A stretch of 51,042 nt of DNA. Source: Candidatus Peribacteraceae bacterium (GTDB lineage Bacteria > Patescibacteriota > Gracilibacteria > Peribacterales > Peribacteraceae). Location of the stretch: the NCBI GenBank assembly GCA_028703445.1, contig JAQVMW010000011.1:1-51042 (forward strand), in the 5' to 3' direction. The first letter of the stretch is position 1. Every line of letters starts with the position of its first letter. The notes beneath the pieces are model-generated. The model searched no databases and was not told the DNA's origin. It worked only from the letters and a program-made list of their open reading frames with translations. This document shows, piece after piece, positions 1-10,706 of this stretch. A program made the position numbers and the translations under genes.

Positions 1-1
1 G

Positions 2-1042
2 ATGAAACTCGCCATTGCACCGACGACCACGTGCAATACTCTCCTGCAGAATCGCGCGCAAATCGTGAGCACCAATCACGCGGCAGTCTGGAGCAATACC
101 GTGAGCGATACGATCACGTGCGCCCAGAGTGGTTCCAGCAGCAGTCCCTCTTCCTCTTCCAGCTCATCCAGCTCGTCCTCTGTGGCAAGCTCCTCAAGTT
201 CGGCAATCACCTACAAAGACTGTGCCGGTCCGAATGGAACCATCATTTCGGTTCCCGTCAGCCAGATGTGTCCCACATTCTCTTCGAGTTCTTCTTCGAG
301 CAGTTCTTCTATTCCCGCATACTCCTCTTCCAGCTCATCCAGCTCGTCCTCTGTGGCAAGCTCCTCAAGTTCGGCAATCACCTACAAAGACTGCGCCGGT
401 CCGAATGGAACCATCATTTCGGTTCCCGTCAGCCAGATGTGTCCCACATTCTCTTCGAGTTCTTCTTCGAGCAGTTCTTCGGCGGCCTCCTCTCTCGACC
501 CCATTATTCTGGATAATGCTCAATGCGGCGATGCCTCGGTTGCACAGTACCCGTGGAGTTGCCAGACAGCACTCGACGGAACACAGCGGTCGACATTCTC
601 GATTGTCGGTTCGGAGGCCGAACGGCAGAGCAACTGGTTTACGTCGCATGAAGCGGCAGCGGTCGGAGGCTCCTCCACGCTCCACTTTCCGCATTTCGAT
701 TCCCACACAGAAGACACCAGCGCACGGTGGTTCATCCCTCTGGGATTGCCCGGGGGCCTGTACCATGTATATGCCACGTGGGTTCCTGCCTGGTATCTAG
801 GAAAGACGGTCAACTTCACGCTGAAGAGTGGCACGAACAGTTTGCTCTCCGGCAGCGTGGATCAAACAAGTGCTCCCGCAGACGCAGCTGCCGATGGCAG
901 GCAATGGAAGAAGTTGTTTACACAGCCTGTTCGCATTGCTCCGGGGCAGGATTTGCGTCAGTGGAGGGTCGAGATCGCGCCCACGAGCAATCAGGAAATT
1001 ATGAAAGCGGATGCAGTGATGCTCATCCGCATAGGGGACTGA
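2..1042 (+). CDS. Ser-rich repeat surface protein with golvesin-like C-terminal domain (5' partial)
   Basis: Probably the C-terminal part of a larger exported protein. The frame is open to the left edge, and the Met at base 2 has no ribosome site, so it is likely internal. Two long runs of Ser (residues about 45-66 and 95-125) alternate with an identical Cys-containing block that begins ITYKDCAGPNGT, followed by a third Ser run. The last 150 residues (WFTSHEAAAVGG..., GGLYHVYATW, SVDQTS, MKADAVMLIRIGD) match the pattern of golvesin/xanthan-lyase C-terminal carbohydrate-binding-like domains. Ser-rich linkers of this kind are usual in cell-surface proteins. Function inferred: surface attachment or polysaccharide binding. 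A terminator hairpin follows the stop, so this is the end of its transcript. Confidence 0.7.
   Translation: MKLAIAPTTTCNTLLQNRAQIVSTNHAAVWSNTVSDTITCAQSGSSSSPSSSSSSSSSSSVASSSSSAITYKDCAGPNGTIISVPVSQMCPTFSSSSSSSSSSIPAYSSSSSSSSSSVASSSSSAITYKDCAGPNGTIISVPVSQMCPTFSSSSSSSSSSAASSLDPIILDNAQCGDASVAQYPWSCQTALDGTQRSTFSIVGSEAERQSNWFTSHEAAAVGGSSTLHFPHFDSHTEDTSARWFIPLGLPGGLYHVYATWVPAWYLGKTVNFTLKSGTNSLLSGSVDQTSAPADAAADGRQWKKLFTQPVRIAPGQDLRQWRVEIAPTSNQEIMKADAVMLIRIGD
152..480 (+). repeat. 171-bp in-frame tandem duplication
   Basis: Bases 152-309 recur at 323-480 with only one substitution noticed (gactgt versus gactgc). The offset of 171 bases is 57 codons, so the frame is kept. Each unit encodes a Ser-rich linker plus the ITYKDCAGPNGT block. 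The near identity at DNA level indicates a recent duplication or ongoing unit-number variation. Confidence 0.9.
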
Positions 1043-1070
1043 ACGTCTATGTACACGCCCCGTGTCTGAC

Positions 1071-1100
1071 AGAGAGGCCGACGAACGTCGGTCTCTTTTC
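1071..1100 (+). terminator. Rho-independent terminator of the surface protein gene
   Basis: An inverted repeat (agaGGCCGACG / CGTCGGTCTC, two-base loop) is followed by TTTT, 29 bases after the stop codon. Confidence 0.75.
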
Positions 1101-1117
1101 TAAAGGTCGATTATTGT

Positions 1118-1145
1118 TTGACACAAGCCAAGACTGTCCTACACT
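1118..1145 (+). promoter_or_regulatory. Sigma70-type promoter
   Basis: TTGACA (1118-1123), 16-base spacer, TACACT (1140-1145). The start of transcription would be near 1152, at the beginning of the attenuator-like leader. Confidence 0.65.
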
Positions 1146-1151
1146 TGCACC

Positions 1152-1225
1152 GTGAATTTAGGAACGTCCGCCTTCGGCATGATGCACATGATGATGCACG
1201 CGCTGCGAGGGCGTGAGTTGGCGTA
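1152..1225 (+). CDS. Possible Met/His-rich leader peptide
   Basis: A 24-codon frame begins at GTG 1152, or a 15-codon frame at ATG 1179, and ends at TAA 1223. It contains the run MMHMMMH. The GTG lies just where the upstream promoter would start its transcript, which would make it leaderless. Its last codons overlap the first arm of the alternative hairpins. The layout is that of a transcription-attenuation leader peptide that senses charged tRNA. No conservation data are available, so it could be a chance frame inside a small RNA. Confidence 0.35.
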
Positions 1226-1280
1226 AAGATCTTCCCAACTTGCGAATAAGCCCTCGCACTCTGCGAGGGTTTTTGTTTTT
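1204..1280 (+). promoter_or_regulatory. Attenuator: mutually exclusive hairpins and terminator
   Basis: Segment 1 (TGCGAGGGC, 1204-1212) is perfectly complementary to segment 2 (GCCCTCGCA, 1250-1258). Segment 2 also pairs with segment 3 (TGCGAGGG, 1262-1269), making a tight hairpin followed by a T run (1270-1280). Pairing 1:2 would prevent the terminator. Segment 1 lies in the last codons of the putative leader peptide, so ribosome position could select the structure. The next gene starts 104 bases downstream. Confidence 0.55.
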
Positions 1281-1383
1281 CACGTCTCCATTCCATGAAA
1301 CTTTTTATCCTCTACCGCCGGACCGAACGCATGTTGATGCGGGATAGCCGCTGACTGTTCTATTTCTCCCCATCCCTCCCACC

Positions 1384-2355
1384 ATGCGTACTCCCATCCT
1401 CGAATACTTTCTCTCCGACACATTCGGCAGAGCGGAACCCGATCCGCTCAGAGCCGAAAGAGATCCCGATGCACTCCTCGCAACTGACCTCGCACGCCTG
1501 GCCCACGTGCTGGAAAATGGTAACTCTGCTCAGATTGAGCGGTTCCATGCTCATGAAAAGATCAACACGAACGGAAGACCCGCCATCGCACCCCACCTGG
1601 CAAAGATGCTCGTCGAGTGGAACGATCGCTACCGGGAACTCCTGGAACGACACGATGTGTTCACCGGGCTCTTCGTCAACGACGCGCCGCGTGATCAGGA
1701 CGCCGGCGGAGACCCGTCCGAGTTTTTCATCGTCGAAACGGATAACCATGCTCGCATCGTGGGCACGCCCATCACCGCACTCGGGACCATTGCCCCCCAC
1801 GTCGCCCACGTCTGGAAAATTCCCAACACAGACAATGGCGGCCTCTGGGAAGACGGCACGCAATTCCGCTCCGCGACCGCGCATCGGGCGCTTGATCGTG
1901 ACCATCGTTTCCGCGCCGAAGTAGTCGATCCGAGCATCATCAATGCCCAAGATTCCCTCCGATCGCTGAAGATTCGGTTCATCGACACCTACGGCAATAT
2001 TGTCTGCTATGGAGGAGAGCAGGCAACAACCGAACACATTGCCCGTTTACTACTTGCGCTCTCGGAGCAGCAACAACGACGCATTCGCATCACGATTGGA
2101 AATGTCACGCGCGAAGGAGAGGCCGCGCACAGTCTCGAAGACGGTCGCCCCGGAACGCTCGTCGCGTATCCAAACGGAGGGAATCCCACTCGGCCGCACA
2201 TCGATATCGCGAGAAAGTGGTCTCCGGGTGACCGCACATCCGCCTTCGAACTCCTTCAAAGACCGTCCGAGGGCAATGCGGATGTGCGCATCGAGACAAT
2301 TCGCTCCTCAGCATCTCTCTTCTCAACCTTAACCCTTCCTGCTACACTCCCATAA
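1384..2355 (+). CDS. Unknown protein; possibly SAM hydroxide adenosyltransferase-like
   Basis: The 323-residue protein has no signal peptide or membrane segment. Its C-terminal part (SLKIRFIDTYGNIVCY, then a strand-rich stretch to LEDGRPGTLVAYPNGGN) loosely recalls the C-terminal domain of SAM hydroxide adenosyltransferases, where an iDxfGN motif precedes the domain. TDNHARIVG and GTQFRSATAHRAL could match the PDNG and FHGRD motifs, but degenerately. This is a weak resemblance and the function is open. The gene lies downstream of the attenuator-like leader and ends 5 bases before hisS, so the two are probably co-transcribed. Confidence 0.6.
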   Translation: MRTPILEYFLSDTFGRAEPDPLRAERDPDALLATDLARLAHVLENGNSAQIERFHAHEKINTNGRPAIAPHLAKMLVEWNDRYRELLERHDVFTGLFVNDAPRDQDAGGDPSEFFIVETDNHARIVGTPITALGTIAPHVAHVWKIPNTDNGGLWEDGTQFRSATAHRALDRDHRFRAEVVDPSIINAQDSLRSLKIRFIDTYGNIVCYGGEQATTEHIARLLLALSEQQQRRIRITIGNVTREGEAAHSLEDGRPGTLVAYPNGGNPTRPHIDIARKWSPGDRTSAFELLQRPSEGNADVRIETIRSSASLFSTLTLPATLP

Positions 2356-2360
2356 CGAAC

Positions 2361-3710
2361 ATGGCCGAACCCCAATTCCGCACTCCCAAGGGCACACATG
2401 ACGTCCTCCCCGAGGAACAGCGCTACATGACCTACATCAAAAAGGCCGTGCGTCACCGCGCCCGCCAAGCAGGCTACAAGCGCATGGATCCCCCGATCTT
2501 CGAGGACCGCCGTATTTTCGAGCGCGGTATCGGCGAACACACGGATATCGTCGAGAAGGAGCTCTTTTCTGTTCTGGGCAAGCGCAGCGAGGAACAGACG
2601 GACAAGTCGGAATTCGCGCTCCGCCCGGAATTCACCGCCGGCATGTGCCGCTCGTACATCGAACACGGCATGCAGCAGCTGCCTCAGCCGGTGGAGCTGT
2701 TCGCCATCGGCCCGTGTTTCCGCCATGACCGTCCGCAGAAAGGCCGCTTCCGCCAGTTTCACCAGTTCGATTTGGAGGTGATCGGCCTCAAGGATCCCAG
2801 CCTCGATGCGCAGCTGATCCACGTGGTGACCAAGATCTTCGCGGATTTGCGGATCCTCGACCGCCTCACGCTCCAGATCAACAACATCGGCACGGCCGAA
2901 AACCGCACCGCATTCGTGCAGGCGCTCAAGGATTTCTTCATCGGCAAGGAACGGAACCTTCCGGAACTCGATCGTGAACGTTTGACCACAAATCCCCTGC
3001 GCCTGCTCGATTCCAAGGAAGAGGACACGCAGGTCCTCCTGAAGGGCGCTCCCCTCTTCGAGCAGTTTTTGAGTGACGAGAGCAAGCAGTACCACGCCAC
3101 CCTGCTCGAGTACCTCGACGCGCTCGGCATCGCCTATGTACCCAATCCTCATCTGGTGCGCGGCCTCGACTACTACACCCAGACCGTCTTTGAATTCTGG
3201 GACCAGACGACCGGCGCGCAGAATGCGGTTGGAGGAGGAGGACGTTATGACGGACTGATCGAGCTGCTCGGCGGCAAGCCCACGCCCGGCGTCGGGTTCG
3301 CCGGCGGGATGGAGCGCATTATCTGGCACATGAAGGAGGCGGGCGTACAGGCCCCGCACAAGGATCAGGTGGATGTTTTCGTGGCGCAACTCGGCCCCGA
3401 AGCCAAGAAGAATTGTCTGCTCTTGATCTCGGAGCTGCGCGAGAAGGGCGTGCACACCGTCGGGGCGCTGGGCGAAGCCAGCTTGAAGAGCCAGATGCGT
3501 CTGGCCGACAAGTTCGAGGCTCTGTTCGCGCTCCTGCTGGGCAAGATGGAGGTGAAGCGCGGAACGATCATCCTCCGCGACATGAAGAAAGGCCAACAGC
3601 AGGAGGTACCTTTCGACGGCATCGTGGATCACGTGATCACGCTCCTCGGCGAAAAGAATCTGGATACGTACACCTTGAGGGACCAGTTCGCGGGACCCAC
3701 CGATGATTAA
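2361..3710 (+). CDS. hisS: Histidyl-tRNA synthetase
   Basis: A cytoplasmic class II aminoacyl-tRNA synthetase that charges tRNA-His. The 449 residues fit the bacterial family. TPKGTHDVLPEE opens the protein, FRHDRPQKGRFRQFHQFD (about residue 120) is the class II motif 2 loop, LVRGLDYYTQTVFEF (about 265) is the histidine-specific motif, and GGGGRYDGL and GVGFAGGMERI (about 290-315) form motif 3. An anticodon-binding domain follows. It starts 5 bases after the preceding gene with no clear ribosome site, which suggests co-transcription. The upstream leader contains a possible Met/His-rich peptide. Confidence 0.97.
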   Translation: MAEPQFRTPKGTHDVLPEEQRYMTYIKKAVRHRARQAGYKRMDPPIFEDRRIFERGIGEHTDIVEKELFSVLGKRSEEQTDKSEFALRPEFTAGMCRSYIEHGMQQLPQPVELFAIGPCFRHDRPQKGRFRQFHQFDLEVIGLKDPSLDAQLIHVVTKIFADLRILDRLTLQINNIGTAENRTAFVQALKDFFIGKERNLPELDRERLTTNPLRLLDSKEEDTQVLLKGAPLFEQFLSDESKQYHATLLEYLDALGIAYVPNPHLVRGLDYYTQTVFEFWDQTTGAQNAVGGGGRYDGLIELLGGKPTPGVGFAGGMERIIWHMKEAGVQAPHKDQVDVFVAQLGPEAKKNCLLLISELREKGVHTVGALGEASLKSQMRLADKFEALFALLLGKMEVKRGTIILRDMKKGQQQEVPFDGIVDHVITLLGEKNLDTYTLRDQFAGPTDD

Positions 3711-3738
3711 TGAACGGTAAGAATCGTTTATGACCCAG

Positions 3739-3759
3739 CCGCAGGTCTTCGACCTGCGG
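3739..3759. repeat. REP-type hairpin downstream of the RAYT
   Basis: Perfect arms CCGCAGGTC / GACCTGCGG around TTC, ten bases beyond the transposase stop. It shares the GGTC-TTC/GAA-GACC core with the array on the other side of the gene. Confidence 0.75.
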
Positions 3760-3768
3760 TGGAATCGA

Positions 3769-4206
3769 TTATATCCATTCCGATTCTGCAACATCCCATT
3801 TTCCCGACGCCGATGACCATGGATACGCTTCGGGGATCAAACATAGACCGGCTTTCATCGGATTAAGATGGATATAGGACAACGCTGCTGATGGATCTTC
3901 GACAAGACGTATGTGAAAACGCGACTGCCAGAGCGGCGCAATACCGACTTGAAAGGATAAACCCATTTTATAGGTACGCAGAAGAGATGATACGGATCCT
4001 GGTTCGGGAACTTGCAGGAGAAAATGGCAATGATCCGGCATGATGACGAAACCGAACAGAGAGAATGGCATGCGTTCCTGTACACGATAGAGATGTTCGA
4101 CCGCCTCGCGCGCCAGCACGGGATCGGCAAAGAAAGGATTCCGTCGGTATGTGGCCGTCGTCACCAACATGATTGCGCCATTGCGAATGGGATGGCGTTG
4201 CGTCAA
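3769..4206 (-). CDS. REP-associated tyrosine transposase (RAYT, Y1/HUH family)
   Basis: A 145-residue single-strand DNA transposase of the Y1/IS200-like fold. The two metal-binding histidines are in MPDHCHFLL (H59, H61), and the catalytic Tyr fits Y111 in YIHLNPMKAGL, the typical RAYT motif. An N-terminal MLVTTATYRRNPFF strand precedes them. All key residues are present, so it may be active. The gene sits between REP-type hairpins (3739-3759 and 4232-4317), the arrangement expected of RAYTs, which act on or spread REP sequences. The family name is secure; activity is inferred. Confidence 0.9.
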   Translation of the reverse strand: MTQRHPIRNGAIMLVTTATYRRNPFFADPVLAREAVEHLYRVQERMPFSLFGFVIMPDHCHFLLQVPEPGSVSSLLRTYKMGLSFQVGIAPLWQSRFHIRLVEDPSAALSYIHLNPMKAGLCLIPEAYPWSSASGKWDVAESEWI

Positions 4207-4231
4207 AGGGCACCATCCTACTCCGAAATAA

Positions 4232-4317
4232 CCGCGGGTCGAAGACCTTGAATCCGCGGGTCGAAGACCTTGAATCCGCGGGTCGAAGACCTTGAATCCG
4301 CGGGTCGAAGACCCGCT
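4232..4317. repeat. Tandem REP array, four copies of a 22-bp unit
   Basis: Identical units beginning ccgcgggtcgaagacc start at 4232, 4254, 4276 and 4298. The last ends as a perfect hairpin GCGGGTC-GAA-GACCCGC. There are no spacers, so this is not CRISPR. It lies between the RAYT start and the gyrB end and shares its hairpin core with the REP at 3739. Confidence 0.9.
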
Positions 4318-4330
4318 CTAGGGTGATGGG

Positions 4331-6780
<2,450 letters not shown>

Positions 6781-6996
6781 ATGGCTATCCATGCTCACAG
6801 ACACGGTGAAGAGTCCAATGACCGTCTTCAACAGCGGTTCAAGGGGCAAGTGCAGCGCACAGGGCTTTTACGGCTTCTGCGCGAGCGTGCACGTCTTAAG
6901 AGAACCCCCAATAAACGCATTCTCCGTATGCGCGCCCTCAAGCGCGAGGGATACAGGGCGGCAAACCGCAAGAAGAAGTTCTACTCCAATATGTAA
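6781..6996 (+). CDS. rpsU: Small ribosomal subunit protein bS21
   Basis: A 71-residue, very basic protein that fits bS21 in length and pattern: a short N-terminal part, RLQQRFKGQVQRTGLLRLLRER (the conserved RFKrxxxxxGxLxExR region), then an Arg/Lys-rich tail with KRTPNKR and ALKREGYRAANRKKKFY. bS21 binds near the 3' end of 16S rRNA and helps initiation. The gene is monocistronic and is followed by a strong hairpin 4 bases after the stop. Confidence 0.85.
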   Translation: MAIHAHRHGEESNDRLQQRFKGQVQRTGLLRLLRERARLKRTPNKRILRMRALKREGYRAANRKKKFYSNM

Positions 6997-6999
6997 GCC

Positions 7000-7029
7000 C
7001 ATCAGCGCAGGAAGCCTCCTGCGCTGATG
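7000..7029. terminator. Hairpin between convergent rpsU and S41 protease genes
   Basis: Perfect 13-bp stem (catcagcgcagga / tcctgcgctgatg) with a four-base loop. Neither side has a clear T run, but its place between converging genes suggests a shared bidirectional terminator or RNA-stabilising hairpin. Confidence 0.6.
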
Positions 7030-7036
7030 ATCAAAC

Positions 7037-8683
7037 CTACCGTCTCGCCGCTTTGAGGATCGCGATCGCCCGCGTCATCTGCTCATCACGTTCCGCCGTT
7101 GGCACAACGGTGTCCGGCGTAACCCCCACGCCATCAATCGTGTGCCCGAGGGGCGACAGCCATTCGGCGATCGTGAGCTTGAGACTGGATTTGTCCGTAA
7201 ATTCCAGGACCTCCTGCACGGTTCCCTTGCCGAACGTCTGTTCGCCGATAACAGTCACGCGCTTGGCATCCTGCAGGGCGGCGGCGACGATCTCGGATGC
7301 GGAGGCCGATCCGCCATTCACGAGAATGACAACCGGAACGGAGGCGTCGATCGTCGGTTCATCCTCCGTCCTCTCGGTGCGATCACCCGTTCGTGAGCGG
7401 ATGATGGCAACGGAAGACCCCTTCGGCAGGAAGTTGCTGGCCACGATCGTCGCAGCATGCAGCAGACCACCGGGATTATTGCGCAAATCAAGGATGATTC
7501 CTTTCGGATCCTGCTCCTGCACATGCTGCATTTCGGGACGCAGATCGGTCTCGGAGAGCTTGCCGAACTGCATGAGCTTCACGACGGCGATCTCCTCCTG
7601 CCACTTAATCTCGATTTCGGGCACTTTGATCGTGTCGCGCGTCACCTGCACATCAAACTCGACACCGCTGCGGCGGATGCGCAACTTCACGATGGAACCC
7701 TTGGGGCCGCGCACGTAATCCACCATCTCTTCGTAGGGCAAGCCCAGAATGCTCGTGCCGTCCACGGCGATGATCTGGTCATTGGGCTTGAGACCCGCCT
7801 TCTCGGCCGGTGAATTCGTGAGCGGAGTGGTGATCGTCAGCACCCCCTCCCGATCCTCCACCTGTGCACCAATGCCCGAGACCTCCCCCTGAATGCGCGA
7901 CTGGAATGCCCGTGCTCCCGCAGGGCGGTAGAACGTGGAGTACGGATCGCCGAGACTTTTCACAATCGCCTCGGCTGCTTCGTATGCAGTGGCATCCGCA
8001 TCGATCTTTTCTGAATAGAGATAATCCTCTTCGATGAGGTTCCACAGTGCTTCCAGAATCTGCGCCTTCGGCAACGTACTCGTGCTCGTGGTTTTTTTAC
8101 TGGGCGTGAAACGGATCTCCACGGTAGGAATGGTGTCCGTTTCGTCCTCCTGTTCCCCTCCCTGTCCCAGAACCTTGCGCAGAAACAGACGCGCCTCCTT
8201 GCCCGTCAGCACTTCCTGCACACCAAAGAGCGTATTGGACTGTGGTTCCATCCATCCTTGGTCCACGGCCACCTGCACCGCTTGGGCAAGCGCATCACTG
8301 GTCCGTGCATCACGATACTGTGTCGTAGCTTTGGCCGTGAAATGCTGCAACGAAACGATTATCTCGAGCGCCTGGCCGCGGGTGATGGGCTGACTCGCAA
8401 AGAGCTCTTCTCCGAACGTTTTGAGCGCCCCGGCCGCATACGCCGCTTTCACTTGAGATTCCAGGTCACGGGGAACACGCCGGTACGGCAGAATAGCTTT
8501 CTCGTTTCCGGTGACCCCAAGTACCTTCACTGCCGCTCGGATGAATTCCCCACGCGATACGGGTGCGCTGTCGGTCATGCGCAACACATCCGAGACGGGG
8601 ACAGCTGCCGTCGCAGCGAGCGGAAACAGGACACATCCGACAGAAAGCAAAATGGACTTCACAGGGGAACGGAACAAGCGCAT
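7037..8683 (-). CDS. SLH-domain C-terminal processing peptidase (S41 family)
   Basis: An exported serine protease of the CtpA/Prc type. From ATG 8683 the protein begins MRLFRSPVKS followed by a signal peptide ending near ATA-AVPV. Two degenerate SLH-like repeats follow (about residues 30-170), then a PDZ domain (GIGAQVEDREGVLTITTPLTNSPAEKAGLKPNDQIIAVDG is the typical pattern, interrupted here for length) and the catalytic core. Catalytic Ser is in NGGSASASEIVAAAL and Lys in TFGKGTVQEVLEF. An upstream ATG at 8725 would place 14 extra residues before the signal peptide and is disfavoured. Likely role: processing or turnover of surface proteins, with the SLH part holding it to the envelope. Confidence 0.92.
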   Translation of the reverse strand: MRLFRSPVKSILLSVGCVLFPLAATAAVPVSDVLRMTDSAPVSRGEFIRAAVKVLGVTGNEKAILPYRRVPRDLESQVKAAYAAGALKTFGEELFASQPITRGQALEIIVSLQHFTAKATTQYRDARTSDALAQAVQVAVDQGWMEPQSNTLFGVQEVLTGKEARLFLRKVLGQGGEQEDETDTIPTVEIRFTPSKKTTSTSTLPKAQILEALWNLIEEDYLYSEKIDADATAYEAAEAIVKSLGDPYSTFYRPAGARAFQSRIQGEVSGIGAQVEDREGVLTITTPLTNSPAEKAGLKPNDQIIAVDGTSILGLPYEEMVDYVRGPKGSIVKLRIRRSGVEFDVQVTRDTIKVPEIEIKWQEEIAVVKLMQFGKLSETDLRPEMQHVQEQDPKGIILDLRNNPGGLLHAATIVASNFLPKGSSVAIIRSRTGDRTERTEDEPTIDASVPVVILVNGGSASASEIVAAALQDAKRVTVIGEQTFGKGTVQEVLEFTDKSSLKLTIAEWLSPLGHTIDGVGVTPDTVVPTAERDEQMTRAIAILKAARR

Positions 8684-8814
8684 GAACGAGGGGGAATGGC
8701 ACGAGGGCGCGGATTGAATGTTCACGCCTCGAAAGTGCAGGCATTCTAGCGATCATGCGTGCAAGCAACAACAGCGTTGTCTTAATGTGCTCGGAGCGAG
8801 GGCTGTGGCAACAG

Positions 8815-8985
8815 GAATTCATGGAAACAGGAATGCAAGAATACAGGAGAAAGAATTCAGGCATTCAAGAAGCCAGGAGCAGTGGCATTACTGCTTTTCG
8901 CATACCTCGCATTCCCTGTAATCCTTGTCCTCCTGTACTCCCACCTTGTACGATTCGCAATCCTGTATTCCTGTCTTCTTTAACC
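8815..8985. repeat. Degenerate 9-base-period tract, self-complementary
   Basis: The left part iterates acaggaatg/aatacagga-like purine-rich words and the right part pyrimidine-rich words such as cctgtattcctgt. The halves are imperfect reverse complements. No gene is seen between the S41 and PrsW genes. Confidence 0.6.
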
Positions 8986-10647
8986 TACTCTCACGAACGT
9001 ATCCGTAACCACCAGCTGACCGTGCTCCTTGTTGTTTTCGTTGCGGAACAAGAGCGTACTCAAGATCCAGAACCCGCCCAACACGTAGAAGAGCGACGGA
9101 ATGAGGATGAGGGAAACCATGTGCAAATACGATCCGCTCTCAAAACCGAAGAGCTCGCCCAACGTGCGAGGATTCCCCGGCAGCAGGTCGGGCAGCGACA
9201 CCATGAAATTGAAGAGCCCGTGGAGCACGACCGCGATCGAAAAGCCCGTGAGGATCATCTGTCGGCGGAAGACCGGTTTTTCGGGAAGACGCAGAAACGC
9301 CCACGCCACTCCGGAGAGCAGAGAGGTTTTCCCCTTGCGACGTGCCTCTTCCAGCGTGGGACCGGCGAAGATGGACAGACCGAGGAAGTACCCCAAGACT
9401 CCGGTGGAAACGATGTGCACCATCGTCGTCAGGATGGAGCGTCCGATCACATTTCCGGCGAAGCCCCCCCAATCCGCCGTGGACGGGGCGAGCAGGTACT
9501 CGCGCACGAAGGAAACGAAGTACGTGGGGTTGATGACATTCTCCGCGAACGCGAATCCGATCGCCACGATGATGCCCAGCGAAACGACGTCATTGATGCT
9601 GCGGAAAAACTCCGTCCCGCTCTGCTTCAAGACCCAGAATTTGCTGGCTTCTTCGATCAAGCCGACGAGCAGGAACGCCAGGAGGGTAGAGAGCAGGGTG
9701 GCCTTCATGGACGACGACTCGACGATTGCCCCGGTTACCAGTGCGCTCGAAGAACGCGTGAAATTTTCGGGCACAATGCGAAAGAGCAGGAATTGCAGCT
9801 CGATCCCCCGCCGCACCAGCGCGTCGTAGAAGAGGATGGGCGCCGTACTCAGCATGCCCGAGAAAAACATGAGCAGCACCAAACTCATTCGTTCCCAGTG
9901 GTACTTGAGGAAGAGCGCGCACCAGATCACCGCCGGAATCAGCGCCACGCCGATCGCCAGCAGGTGCGCCATGCGCTCGACGCCTGCCTCCTGCCACAGC
10001 AGGTGAAAGACGACCCAAAAGATGAACGTGCCGAGGACGGTCGCCTTGATGTGCGCGATCCACGGGCCAAAGAGGAAACGCCACGCGAGTGCGATCCCCA
10101 CTACTCCAAGCGCGGAGAAGAACGCATCGGGACCCCGTGCGGTGTCGAGGATCGTGCGCTCGAATCCGATGAGCACAAAACTCAGGATCGTTCCGAGCAC
10201 GATCGCAAAGACGTATTCCTTGGCGTGTTTCCACCGCACCAGTCCCATGCCGGCAATGCCGCACGCGACCGTGGCGAAGAGGATGCCACGCTTCAGTCCC
10301 GCCTGCCCCTCGAACGGCGCGATCGTTCCAAATGTCTTGATGGTGAGAATGAGCAGGATCACCGTTCCGAAGATGGTTGTCAGCATCACCTTCAGTGACG
10401 GCAGGTAGGGATGCCGCTGCTCGATCGATGAAAGCGGCTCCACATCAAGGAGCGACACGTTCAGGATGCCGATCCACACCCGCGTCAGCAGCACCGAGAG
10501 CACGAGGAATGCCAGGAGCATCCCCATAACCATGAACGCGCTCTGCCCCGCCTGGGCAGCGGTTTCCTGTGCGAGCACGACCGTCGGCAACAGAGCCACC
10601 GAGACGGCTGTCATGGAGAAGCCCATGCGACGGAGAGAGATGTGCAT
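8980..10647 (-). CDS. PrsW-like intramembrane protease
   Basis: A 555-residue multi-pass membrane protein with about ten or more hydrophobic helices and a signal-like N-terminus. The PrsW signatures are present in the C-terminal half: EExxK in GLIEEASKFWVL, GFAFAENV, a conserved His in TTMVHIVSTGVLGYFLG, and VVLHGLFNF. PrsW proteins cleave membrane substrates such as anti-sigma factors, but the substrate here is unknown. The N-terminal half is a long extra set of membrane helices not needed for the PrsW core. It stands alone between two repeat tracts. Confidence 0.85.
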   Translation of the reverse strand: MHISLRRMGFSMTAVSVALLPTVVLAQETAAQAGQSAFMVMGMLLAFLVLSVLLTRVWIGILNVSLLDVEPLSSIEQRHPYLPSLKVMLTTIFGTVILLILTIKTFGTIAPFEGQAGLKRGILFATVACGIAGMGLVRWKHAKEYVFAIVLGTILSFVLIGFERTILDTARGPDAFFSALGVVGIALAWRFLFGPWIAHIKATVLGTFIFWVVFHLLWQEAGVERMAHLLAIGVALIPAVIWCALFLKYHWERMSLVLLMFFSGMLSTAPILFYDALVRRGIELQFLLFRIVPENFTRSSSALVTGAIVESSSMKATLLSTLLAFLLVGLIEEASKFWVLKQSGTEFFRSINDVVSLGIIVAIGFAFAENVINPTYFVSFVREYLLAPSTADWGGFAGNVIGRSILTTMVHIVSTGVLGYFLGLSIFAGPTLEEARRKGKTSLLSGVAWAFLRLPEKPVFRRQMILTGFSIAVVLHGLFNFMVSLPDLLPGNPRTLGELFGFESGSYLHMVSLILIPSLFYVLGGFWILSTLLFRNENNKEHGQLVVTDTFVRVG

Positions 10648-10706
10648 GTGTTTGGTTTATTATACCACTTTTTTTGATTGTTGCATACAGCGAAACGCAG
10701 ACAGGA

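Noticed and set aside
1146-1280. A known riboswitch class
   Set aside because: No known aptamer core was recognised; the alternative hairpins and short frame fit attenuation better.
1295-1354. 19-codon frame after the attenuator
   Set aside because: Lacks a ribosome site or any comparison data; likely chance.
2256-3794. 512-codon minus-strand frame opposite hisS
   Set aside because: Antisense shadow; the plus strand encodes an unmistakable HisS.
4232-4313. CRISPR-like array
   Set aside because: The 22-bp units are directly tandem with no spacers, share the REP hairpin core and lie beside a RAYT.
8755-10398. 547-codon plus-strand frame opposite the PrsW-like gene
   Set aside because: Antisense shadow typical of GC-rich coding DNA. 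Its translation is charged low-complexity, whereas the minus-strand frame has clear PrsW motifs.
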